64,000 bases of DNA, taken from positions 5,051,375 through 5,115,374 of the forward strand of contig CAIIXF020000005.1 in assembly GCA_903813345.2 (NCBI GenBank). Reading direction: 5' to 3'. Shown piece after piece: positions 1-11,990 of this stretch (within the stretch, counting starts at the first letter, position 1; each line of letters opens with the position of its first letter). A model generated the notes under the pieces. That model did no database searches, had not been told where the DNA came from, and was given only the letters and a program-made list of their open reading frames with translations. This DNA comes from Owenia fusiformis (Eukaryota > Annelida > Polychaeta > Sabellida > Oweniidae). The position numbers were made by a program, and so were the translations under genes.

Positions 1-3000
1 ACATCTTCTTGAAATTCAGAATTACATACTTCCAAAGAGAGTGACCCTGAACCAAACAGGGTAGGGTATTAATTAGCCATTTTTTCTCAGAGAAACAATT
101 GGAATGTGTTATTGGTTACGGCTATCCAATTCAATTTTTTACAATATAAAAAGTTATCATTGAAATAATGCCTTTTATGATCATGCCATACTTGCATAAA
201 ATAGAAAGAGATAAAAGAGCCTGGATTTTTTTTTACTAAATTCAAATTACTGCATTTTAGAACAACTGGGTGACATTTCCTGAATTGGTAAAATGAGGTC
301 ATGTCAATGTCAGTCTGGGGCACCAGATGATACCCCTAGCAACACAATACATAATCAGGGCCAGGTTTAGACTATCATGGCCCAGAACTATGGCCATGCA
401 ATCATTAATTAGTCTATTAATTCACAGTAGTTAGGAAAATAATTAAATTAGACACCAGGGCAGCTACTTCATACAAAACTTGTATTCTATTGTTTGTGAT
501 AGTTTTTTATAACAATAAAAAAGAATTTGACTATTTGACGTTCTGGTCAAAAGGTTGGCCTAGTCAGACAAAAGACAGTGCCAAAGCTTAAACCTAATAT
601 ATTATACTTTGATCACTCATTTTTTACCAGGATTAAACTAATGTCACATATCAGTCCATCACTGGGAAAATTACACCCTGACAGAATTTCCTTTGTTTTA
701 ATTATATTATGAGGGAGGGCAGATGTACCCAAGAGACCTTGTGGGTGACTTGTGGCGTCTTAATCCCATCTACTCATTCAAACCTTAACCTTGTGGTCGC
801 ATCATAAAAAATGAATACAATTTTACAATTAATAAGACAAAGGGAAAACCAAACATGAGGTAAAACAACCAAATGTGGTGTGGGTTTTGAAATTCAAAGT
901 GCGCCTAAATAAAAGTAACTGACTCACTTTGTGGTCAAATTTTAAAAAAACACAGACAAAAAAACGGAATGCTTTTTGTTTATATCCCATCAGATTATAC
1001 CAAAAATAGTCTATGCTGCAATATGAGGCTGGCATTATGCACATCTGTGACCTGAAATCAGTTTTATGGGGTCATTGAAAGTACACCTAGATCCTTTAAG
1101 GTTAAAGGTCGACTACTGGCAACTAGGAGGCTCAATTACCAAGGAAATGATGAACTGACATTGACCACCCCTGACCCGACTTAACCCTACCTTCTTCAAG
1201 GTAGGATTTCAGTGGAAGAGATGCATTCAGCATGTTACATGCCGAGAAAATATCATATAATCTTAAGGAAATACTTTATACAATTCCAAGACATCAAAAG
1301 GAATTTTTATAGATTTTTTCTAATGAGTGAATGATGGATGGGATAAGGCATTGTAATTATTTCCATTGAAGAAATAATATCAGTTTTTATACTTTTGATG
1401 TTTTTAACATCTACTGGCATTTGTTTTTCTCAGTTAGTCTTTGGGAATGGGGGGGGGGGGTGAGGGGCAATAAAGGGCACCATTTAAGACTAGAATTAAG
1501 CAGGATTAGAATGCAATGGCATACTGATGCAAATTTCTAGCTCTATACTTGCTCCAGTTTTATCTTTTATCAATAACCCCCTCCCCTAGAGGGATAGATA
1601 AGGTCGTAGTCAAACCTATGTTAGTCAAAAATAAACCAAGATGACTAAAACAACAAGAAATATATTCTATGCATCCTAAACAGTTCATATATCTCAATGA
1701 ACTTTTCAAATCATATCAGTAAAGATAGCACACCATGATAAAGATCCATACCAGAGTTAAATTTCATGAAATTAAATGTTAAAACAGCGTAGGTTGGTAA
1801 GGCATTGTTAACCTACACAGCTGCTATAACATGAACTATTCACATTGTTTTATCCTATACCAACATGTGTTGGAAATATCAATAACTTGAAAAAGGCATT
1901 TACAGTTCAGGTAAAAATGTAAATTGATTTGAACTTTGTTATGTACCCAGAAACCCTCCAAATAGATCCAATTTGAACTTTTTGTTATATACCTAGAAAA
2001 CCCCTAAATACACGTAGATCCAATATCCCAAAGGCTGCTTCTTATTTTGAAGATACACATATGTTATCTAATCATATTCAATCATGTTAAGTTAGAAAGT
2101 AGAAATGTGAAATAAACAAATGAAATGATAAAAAACAGTGCATCAAAAATCAGTTGAAACACTTCCAAGCAACATATGCTCGATCATCCATACTTTCTGA
2201 GAACAGTGTACCCAGCCAACAGATGACTTTAATATATTCACAGATGACTTCAGGTTTAGAGAAAATTCAAATGTATCCCGGAATATTCAAATATTCTATC
2301 ACAAGTGACATTAAGTATACATAATAGTGCACAATCAATAAGAAAACCAATTCAACATGTAAATCAACATTGCTATATTCATAAGTGAAAGTATATAACA
2401 ATTCTCTAACCTTTAACAATAGAAATAATCCATACAAGAACAAACTGATTGATGGAATTAACATATAGACGACCATATAGATCTAAATCCATTCTAATAA
2501 GAATACACCCAAGTGCAATAACAGTTAGTGGGAAAATAGAGTATTAAGATTTAATAGCCCTAGATTTTGAACCTACTTACATATTGATGATTTGGATTAT
2601 GCATATATTCTTGAATAAGACCCTGTATTTGCCCCCCCCCCCATTCTCTCTTTAACAGCTACATTCATGTTTTTAAGTCTACCGAATAGAAATCAATTTC
2701 AAATCAATAAATTCTGCTTTTATAAATTATAATGCCTTTTTTGTCATGATCATATCTAGTCAACCTTAGAAGCAAAACATATGGATGTGCTTAGTGTCCT
2801 CTTCTGTTCAAAGCATTACTTCATGAGGACAAAGACTTGAGAGAAGACATTATAATTCCTGACTCTACTCATTTCATCAAACCTAGTCATGAGAGAAAAG
2901 CAAACAATTGTCAAGAGACGTAATACAGATACTGGCCACAAGAACGCAATAATGGACAATGTAATATTGAGCCATATTGGTCAATCTAAAAAATTAATGT

Positions 3001-6000
3001 ACATATTGGAGTTATCAATCAACTATGTGAAGCATGTCAGATATGGAATAGGATGAAATGAATGAATGCGTCATAAGGAAACTGAAAATAACGCTAATAT
3101 TCGCATGAATTTCTTCACTCAATCTCGGTTTGAGACAAATTAAATTCCAAGATTTTACGGTCAGTATTTCTCAGAGATTTAATCGAGAAAAAATCTGTAA
3201 TATTTTCTGAAAATCAGTCAATATTTCATAATTCATTTCTGGTACTAGACAAGATTCTCTACCGAATTATTAATATTAATAATAACTTCATCGTGCAGGA
3301 GCTGTTAATGCACCAAATGTCAAAATAAAACACATTTCAAATATGGTAAACTGACGCTAAATGACTAGTAAATTAAAGCGAAAAATCTATAGTTCCTGTC
3401 GCATCAGTTTTTCTGAGCTTGAAATTAGACTATTCAATTCCATCTCCCACGCAATACAGCTATGTAGGCTTGATTTGCTACGTAATTTCTAATATCATTG
3501 AGTGTTGAAAGTAAAAAAGAACAACAGAAACACTCATTTTAGCCACAAAACTGATAATCTTACCCTAATAACTAAATAAATATATGTAAATATTTTATGC
3601 ACATATGACATATGGATAGATTGCAAAGGTAGATTGTCAGGGACTATGTCAGAATAGGTGCAAGTAAGTTAGTGCTGTATGAAGTTGCCGATTGTACCCC
3701 CCCCCCCCCATTGCCCAAATACAATTACAATCCCTTGACAAAGAAATCTAAATAGATGCACAACATTTCCGAGCATTCATACAAAATATATTTTGAATTA
3801 TTTGGGAGGAAATAAAACCAAACTCTACATTATTAGACGACCTATATTTGAAAACATGATCCAATAAGTTCGACAGAGCTTATGAATGCTAAAACGCACC
3901 AATGATGGCTGGCATGAATTATTGAATCGGATTGTCTCTGTGGAATGAGGCTATAATGTAAAAGTCCCCTTGGAGGAGTAAGGATATAATGTAATAGTCC
4001 CATTGGTGCTATCTCCTGTGGGAGATAATGGGATACATTATGTTAATGTTATTTATTGTACCATAAAGTAACAAACAAATATGAACCAATACAAGAGACA
4101 AAGGCCATAATACCCCCATAATAAACTGGCTTGAAATGTATAATAGAAGGTCGCATTTGTTTGCATCAAGTCAAGCCTCAATGAGACAGATTGATTTTGT
4201 TGTCGCATAGTTGGCACAAATTACACAAACCCCATTGTGTACTTAGAAACATATGTTAATACACAATGGGAATGGCATAACTGCAAATTGGGTACAATTA
4301 AAAATTCTCACTAAATATACTAATATTAACGCACAGCTGTTTTACTATTTTACCATCATAATTCTCTCACATAATGAATCTATTGTTCTTCAGATAAATG
4401 AGCTGGAAAATAATCAAATAAGTGAAGTTATTGAATATAACATTATGTAATCAAGAAATCGATGGAAGAGACTCAATGATGACTTGGATTAATTTTTTCT
4501 ATCAGCTAGTTTAGATCTACTTAGGAATGAAGTCATTGTGCAAAATGCTGAAGATAACGAGGTCAATTTAATATTTTTTTTCTTCATCTGAGAATATTAT
4601 TAATTAGTAATGACCCAAAGAATTGATTTCCATTGTTTTAGTAATTTATGATAAAGACTAATTACCAAGGAAGCCCCGCCTACTATTGGTTGTATGTCTA
4701 GAACAAAGCACACTTAATGACCTGGGTTCTGTCCTCGTTACAGAACAATTCTTTGATTCTGATATATAACAAGGGCCATATCCAATTAAATCTTCTAATT
4801 ATGTGCATTCCTTTAAATCAAAGAAACAAATATATATGCACCTTAGAATTCAATTTTGGACAGAAGCACATGGTCAGCGACCAGGCTTACTATGGCGTTG
4901 TGGTTTGAAAAATGCTGCAATGCCTCACTCAGCTGATCAATGAAACACTGTTGTTAACTCTTAGCCCACATAGGGAAGTTCAAATACCAAGAATATCTAA
5001 AACACAGCGGTAATGCTGATAAAAAGAACATGTTCCATTAGAAATTCAAGTGTCTTCCATTCCAACATCAAAGATAACGTTTCGTGTTTTACCATGAACA
5101 AGAGTAATTTGCCTCTCTATATTATCTAATAATACTGAATGTATATTGAGTTGCATAACATCAATAACATAGAAGCACTTTGGAGCCTGGAGAGTGGTTA
5201 TAGAGAGGTGGAATCAATGTAGGTGTCTGATGACCAGCCAAACATGACTCAAAATTTGCCTCTCAGGGCCTTCTACTATGACATTTTATAAATTGATGAA
5301 AAGTCAAACTGTGCTATCATTAGTTTATAGCAGAATAACAAATCGTATTATCTTTGTGTTTGATTGCAGTATAATCAGAAGAATAATTAGTAAGGCAGCT
5401 GATGCTCTAATACATGTTCATAATAGAAAATGTGATTAGCTAAATGTTATATGGGTTCAGTACCCCCTACCAACATCATCAAACTATGCTTTTATATATT
5501 CTCAACTCTCAGGGAATGAAGTTTATACACCCCCCCCCTCTCCCTTCAATATAACGGGGGTTAGTCTTGCTTTAAAATTGTAGAAATCCCCCCCCCCTTA
5601 TCTTCCTAACCAAATCACCAATACATCATTGTGTTGAGGTGTGTAATGGGGAGGGGGGCTTACAAGAGCTTGTAGCAAGACTAAATGTGGCTTGATGCAA
5701 GACTATATATTAAAAAATCTGTGCTGATCAGCGATTAAAACGATTGTTTTATCTATAAGATGATCAAAAGGATTCCGCCATTATAATTTGGCTTCAAACC
5801 CACCTACTGTCAGTTTTAGAACTCTAAAATTAGATGAATTGATGAATGGCTCAATGCCCTAATATCATCTGGAGATCTGATGCTTATATAAGATATAAGA
5901 GGGTATCACAGACTGATGCCTTATAAGATTGCATATGATATTCTTGGGATTAGATTATCAATCTTACCTTTGGCTTATGTCATGAGATGATAGCGATTGA

Positions 6001-6551
6001 TGTGTCTGTGATTGCATAAATTACATGGACAATGATCACAATTTGAAATATTTCCCGATTAATTTAATTCATTACACGACTTTCCTTTGTTACTTGAAGC
6101 ATGCCATTTATAGGAGGAGGGGGTGGTAGCAATACTTCATTTCCTTGTGTATTTATAGACTATAGAAGGAATAAGCTGCATCAAGTTCGTCGAGATTTAT
6201 AACTGCGAAAATATGGAAACAACCTCATGATAATTAAAAGGTAACTGGGCCTGCCTATGTTTACCTTGAGTACTAAGTATTACGCAGTTGCTATCTTGTC
6301 TGAGTACAGAAATATATCTTCACACGAACAGTACAAATGTTGAGTTAGAGCAATCTGTAAAGATTGTATCAGTGTGAACTATTGATCGCCTTAATTCGCC
6401 ACGATTTGTTCTCTCTGATATATTGGACTAAAATGAGGTTGAGGACAGAAACAATTCTATTGCGCCACATAAAATACATAGATTTACATTAGCATTTATG
6501 AAAATGCGGGATAAACAATAGCCATTAAAGTTAAAGGATAAAAGCACATAC
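1..6551 (-). other. Long first coding intron of the CPEB-like gene
   Basis: This stretch lies downstream of the donor that ends the CPEB-like exon on the minus strand, so it is intron sequence. I looked for the RNA-recognition-motif exons expected further along the gene and found none, so the intron runs off the left edge. It contains several short C-runs or G-runs (near 1450, 2635, 3700, 5530 and 5590) and a short tandem duplication near 1920-2030. I see no coding exon or RNA gene here. Confidence 0.6.
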
Positions 6552-7631
6552 CTGCTGATAGCTCATCATGCCGTTTCCTCCTTCCCTATGGTCATTGCCA
6601 ATATCAAAAGGCTTAGTGCCAATAGCTTGCTGTCCGATCTGGCCAGGGTAGGATGTACATCGTCTAAACCTTGATGGAGAGATGATGTTACTTGTGTTAA
6701 AGCTGCTGTGTTGGGGTTTCTTTAGACTAGGTGCGGAGATGGGATTAACATTTGGCACAGATCTCCTGTTTGGCTGTTGTTGCTGTATACTGGCCCATGG
6801 GGACAGTGTGTTGCTACCCTGTTGTTGATTTGGCCATGAGTTCTGCTGCTGTTGGGCCGCATTGCTCCAGGTCGGATAAGTCTTCGTGTTCTGCTGGAAC
6901 ATTCCTGCCATCTGCTGTTGTTGTCTCTGTTGGGCGTAGTTATGTTGTTGGGCATTGTGTTGTTGTTGTTGGGTGTTGTGTTGTCCATTGTGTTGGGGGT
7001 TATGTTGGCCAACTTGTTCAAGCTGCTGTTGAATCTGATTCTGCAACTGATTTTGCAGTGCTTGTTGACCAGTAATTGCGCGACGATTTTGTTGTGGAAT
7101 ATTCATGCTACTCATTTGTTGCGGAGCCATATTTGATATATTTGAATTATATATAGAATTAGGGGCAGGGGGAAAGTTCTGAAAAGCCACAGTGCCATTT
7201 ACCGTAGCTGTGGGAAAGCTCTGGAGGAGAGAATCTTCAGCTGTGTTTGTTGACCAGAAGTTGGGGGCGGATCCTATTGATGTATTGATGGCATTGGCAG
7301 AATCTGAACTCAACCCAAGCTGATTGAAAGTCGAAGTTACATTACTCACTGGATCTGCCTTTCGATCTACGTCTGGAACTGGACTATTTCCTTCACTCTT
7401 TGCCTTACGAATTAAAGAGTCTTCCAAGCATTGATCAGTTGTTCCATTTTCAGGATTTGGCGACAACTGCTGCGATTTTGACGGCCCTTTGTCGAGCAAA
7501 ATTTCATCTTGCATTTTTCCACCTTGACCCAGCTCGGGTGAAAATAAAGATTGATTGTTCGAAAACTGGTTAAAATCGACTGGTGAGAGTGCTCTTACGT
7601 TAGAATTCTGAACAAACCCGTAATCCCCCAT
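6552..7631 (-). CDS. CPEB2/3/4-type cytoplasmic polyadenylation element-binding protein, N-terminal coding exon
   Basis: This is the first coding exon (360 codons) of a cytoplasmic polyadenylation element-binding protein. The family binds U-rich 3' UTR elements and controls poly(A) length and translation. The exon encodes the disordered regulatory N-terminus; the two RRMs and the zinc-binding C-terminus must lie outside the window. It opens with MGDYGF, the start I recall for vertebrate CPEB4, and also has QDEIL (41-45), SKSQQLSP (51-58), AFQNFPPAP (149-157) and a VNPIS..LKK block (295-305) matching the NSISPLKK region. Residues 171-288 are very rich in Gln and Asn. An open frame continues 3 bases upstream, but the ATG at 7631 fits the family start. 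The exon ends CAG|GTATGT in phase 0. Assignment to the CPEB2-4 subgroup is from motif memory; the individual orthologue is not resolvable. Confidence 0.88.
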
Positions 7632-8200
7632 CAAGTGATCGCAGTTATCGTCCGTATATCTATCTTCTTGGGGTCGATCTTCTGTGTTTTTCGAGAGAAA
7701 TTTTCGCCACGTCCGTCTCCTAAAAATTCTTGTTGGAAATGTAGAGCCTCGTTTTGAAACCTCTCAGAACACAGTTTCGGAATTCTCCCAGAGATAAAAT
7801 TTGTAAACAAAGACTCTTTTAATTGGATTTCCTGAGTTATGTACTGTAATATGCAATCAAGATCTGAAATAACAACCCTACTTCGATAATAAAACAATAA
7901 ATTGTGGAAGCAAACGCTGATTATGACGTATTTCCATGAGTTTTTCTGAGTGGGCGGGTCTGGGGATACAGAAACTAATTTATGTTTACATCGATTTTCC
8001 CGGGGAATTATTTTGAAATAACCCCGGGAATCGCGCAATGGAGAGAATACACAAATATAAATCACAATGAATATTGTAATGATTGCACCCCGGTGTTATT
8101 GAAGAGTTCTATGTTCAATTTACTATTACTTTTCCCTTGGCCTATACCCTGCGTGCAGAGTCTAGTTAAACTACAGATGAAGCTCTCTTTTAAGAAGTGA
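7632..8200 (-). other. Probable 5' UTR and promoter-proximal region of the CPEB-like gene
   Basis: Sequence just upstream of the CPEB-like ATG has more CpG than its surroundings (for example around 7990-8040, with CCCGGG and CGCGCAATGG). An open frame of 144 codons here is not in continuity with the MGDYGF start and resembles no family I know, so I treat it as 5' UTR. No TATA box or initiator could be placed with confidence. Confidence 0.35.
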
Positions 8201-8739
8201 AGTCAAACGAATGCAAAGCCGGGGTACTTGGCCTATGAGACTATGGGTGAAATACAATTTATCCTAGAATTCATCTAAGACAAATGAAACAGCTCTCCTG
8301 AGGGCACTTACTCTGTCTCAGGTGATTGAGACTTTGGCAATCAATCATTACTACATGTTTCTGAGCTAAATCCAAGTAGATGAAACATCTGTGATGGTCG
8401 AACATCTGATCTTAGACTAAAGTAGGGCTATTACAACAAAATCAACCATCTTATGAGAACACAATCAATCAATCTCATGGTTTAACACAAGGTACCAGTA
8501 GTCGTAAAATCAAACAGAAACTACATGTATGCATTTTGATTCTTTAACAAAATGTCTTGGTATAAATCTTTAGCAATCAGACTGTAAGACCATTTAATGA
8601 CTATTCGTAAAAAACAGCACAATCAATAAAGTATGTTGTTGATGAACAGCCAAACCTTTTTGATGAAAGCAATGCTATGACTGAGCAATCAAAAATTGAC
8701 TATTTTTAATAGAAAGTCCTATTTGAGCCTACCATAAAA

Positions 8740-9400
8740 TGACAACAGCAATCCTCAGTGATGACAGCCTTCCAAATTCAGTATGCAAACAGCACAATGA
8801 ACCTTCTATAAGAACAGTCCAACCACATTTGCAACAATAATTAACACTCTTTGACAATGTCAGTATTAAATCAATCAAACAGCACAATCAAGGAACTAGT
8901 CAAACCTTTATCACGATAAAACACAATCTGTTATGGTAGTATGTTAATCCTCTGTGACAACAACACAATCAATCCTCAGTGATGGCAGTCTACCCAATTT
9001 AGTATGAAAACAGCACAAGGAACCTTCTATATTAAGAACAGTCCAACCACATTTGCAACAACAATTAACACTCTTTGACAATGGCAGTATTAAATCAATC
9101 AAACAGCACAATCAAGGAACTAATCAACCCTTTATCATGATAAAACACAATCTGTAATGGTAGTGACAACAGTACAGCACAATCAAGCCTCAGTGTGACA
9201 ATCTAATCATTTTCTTATGAAAACAGCACGAGCTTTCTATAACAACAGTACAACCATCTTTGCCAACAGCACAATTAATTAACCCTCTTAGACAACAACA
9301 ATATCAATCAATCAAACAGCACAATCATTGAGGAGCACAATCAACCTCATATCATGGTAACAGCACAATTTACAGTATATTAATCCTCTTTGACAACAGC
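8740..9400. repeat. Three imperfect tandem copies of a ~220-bp repeat
   Basis: The block beginning CCTCAGTG recurs at about 8753, 8974 and 9188, with spacings of 221 and 214 bases. Each copy carries the same ordered landmarks: AACAGCACAA, ACAGTCCAACCA, TTAACACTCTTTGACAA and AATCAATCAAACAGCACAATC. The third copy is the most diverged. Fragments rich in AACAGCACAATCAA extend on both sides (about 8300-9420). It looks non-coding. Confidence 0.75.
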
Positions 9401-9419
9401 GCACAATCAACCCTCTACC

Positions 9420-11990
9420 TGAGCTCATTACAAATGTGAAATAGAGCCAATCACACTCGTGAATGATGTTAACTCCCAGTAATATTCAATTTGCACCTCG
9501 ATAAATGAGTTCATGAGTTCTTCCAGAAGACCCTAGTGAGATATTTTGCAATCATAAGACTAAGAGATCATACAACATTGTAATGATGAACAAATTGAGG
9601 AGATGTGTTACATGTGGTACACAAAGGTGCCATTTTCATGATTGTTCCTTCAACTCGGATGTTTGGAAGGGTTGTAACTCTCGGAGAAGTGCAAAATAGA
9701 AAAAGTAGTTTTAAAAATGAATATAGTCCCTACAACAATGGTGATTATGACGAGTCATGTAAGCTGGTATGTAGGTACAGTTGCCATCCTTTTGCAATGA
9801 TAACATACCATTTCTAAAAATGTGTTTATTTGGGTTATCTGAAGGAAAACTTCAATGTTTGTCCCTTTTGAGTTTAGTGTCAATGTGTAGCTTAGACATT
9901 GCTTTTGAACCTTAGATATGCAAGTGGGGCCAGCAAATCAAAACTCGAAATAAAAAATAAGGTGTTTCCCTTTTGCCCATTGACTTGTATGGTGACATGA
10001 ATAAGGGATGTTTAGCCAAAGTGCTGTTATTCATTCTAATATTCTCTTGAAAGCCTCGTGGCTGGAGCCATCTATATAACTAATAATAGTTCCTATTTTC
10101 TATTTGGATTAAAGCACCTAAATGCTTAACACCCATATGTGCCTGCAACACTCACAAGTTTTAAGGGAAAATTAAAAGAATCTTTTTTCATATAAATTTG
10201 AGTAACAATATAAACAAAATAGTACTTCTTCTATCCATATTCAAGTATTTATTTCAGTTGTGTTGTGTACAGAGAAAATATAAATTATATAAAAGTGAAA
10301 AATACAAAATAAATGTATCATTACAACAATTTCTGGTGAAGCCATTAAGATGGAGATTCCTATTTCGATTCATGACTCAATACAGCAATATTCATATGGT
10401 TTAAAGTATTACAATAGGTCTGTTTGTACTGTAATGAACACTAAATGTTACATCACAACAAATATCAGCCTCCAATATTCATCCTCCGATCACAGGGCTT
10501 CAAAATCCAGAAAATATTCTTTCTTTTTACCCCCTGCAATAAGCAGTTACCATTTCCCCGATTAAGAACTCACAATCTGATTGGCTGTCGCAACACTGCG
10601 ACAGAAATCATGAGTAAGTCATTGCACATAATCAGATCATGTGATTCAGTAAAATCGGGCGCTTCCAAATTGGTTATAGCATGGGGAAGAAGGAGGTACA
10701 GATTCTGGACACCTGCTTAGGAGGATGCCAATATTTAATTGGTTAACATTGAATTTACAATATTTGGTGCACATATTTTCACATAAAGTGAAAAAAATGC
10801 ATGCCATGGAATGTTGAGCATTTTTTGTAAAATTGCGAAAGTTACTCCCAACTCTTCCCGAGACTTTGATACTCCTTTAAAGGGTTCCGATTAGCATCCT
10901 GTATAAAAACAATATGGCGACTCCAGGCGAATCAACTGGATCAGTCCATTTTTAAGAAATTAGGGGAGTTCTGTAAAATCCAGTTTATTGAAATTGTCTT
11001 TGAGATAAAGTAATCCGTTTATAATGATTTTGAAAACTTTATCCAAAGAGTGATTGCGTTCAAAGAATACATGTACAACAGCCAATATAAATCCTTGTAT
11101 TAGAAACCGGTTTGTCTTGCTTTGTTTCATTTGTAGGATATTTCATATGTCAAGCTGTGTGCTATAACGTTATGGGGAAATTTAGATGCCAATTTTTCCT
11201 TATTATACACAAATAGAAGATCCTGAAACTTCACCCATAAATGTGGAATTGATTTTTCAAAATAAAAATCACCCTTTTATAAATGTGTGACGATCTATAA
11301 TATACTTATGCTATATAACAGTTAGAGGTCTTGACACAACGACCCCGAACCTGTGAACCCTGGAGTATTATTCCGGGATCGGGCCTTTTATACTAAACGG
11401 TGAGCAACACCAGAAACGAGCGTTCGATTTGCTAAACGATATGCGTCACCCTTTAAGAAGTAAACATCTAAAATGAAAATTGCTAATTTTCACTATTAAT
11501 AATAATGGTGTTTCCAGAAAAAACTTAATTGCAAATATATTATCAAGCCTGTTTTATCCCTTTCACTTTTTATGTGAAAACTTGTTCTGGAGATGCAATT
11601 AGTGGATACTACGAAAACCAGGCGGGGAAAACTGCTGCTTGCTTTAAAGAAAACTCAAAAAAGTAAGCCAAGTACTATTTTGAACAATTTTCTCTTCTGT
11701 TTGCGATCAAAGTTAGATTTTTAGATCTATTCACAACAGTACAACTAACTTCCTATTGTATACTGTTAGAGTATAATGTGTTGAATGTGGTGATGAGGAT
11801 GACCTGTTGTGTAACAAATTGCAGGGGATTGGAATCATTTAACAATCCCTTGTATCATGATTGAGTATATATATGCTGCTCTTGCAGTCTGGTGTATTTG
11901 TTCACAGAATGATGTTATCAACAGAATATCCTTGTTTCATTGTAACATGTGCATCTTATTTTTTTGGACCACCCTGTACTTGTACTGAGG
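9420..11990. other. Intergenic region between the CPEB-like 5' end and the TMEM128-like 3' end
   Basis: No gene could be supported. Short open frames (62-91 codons) have no recognisable content. A GC-richer patch near 10860-10950 includes AATATGGCGAC, which resembles a YY1-type promoter element, but no transcript can be attached to it. Confidence 0.4.

Noticed and set aside
1-6500. Small frames (63-78 codons) as downstream CPEB exons
   Set aside because: None carries RRM or zinc-finger motifs of the family, nor suitable splice borders.
6722-7136. Three frames of 94-107 codons overlapping the CPEB-like Gln-rich region
   Set aside because: They are products of the CAG/CAA repeats read in other frames or on the other strand.
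7631-8065. 144-codon minus-strand frame upstream of the CPEB-like start
   Set aside because: It is not in frame continuity with the MGDYGF start, has no recognisable domain, and is better explained as 5' UTR.
10198-10720. Overlapping frames of 68-91 codons as a small gene
   Set aside because: There is no family resemblance, they overlap in different frames, and there are no convincing splice or start signals.
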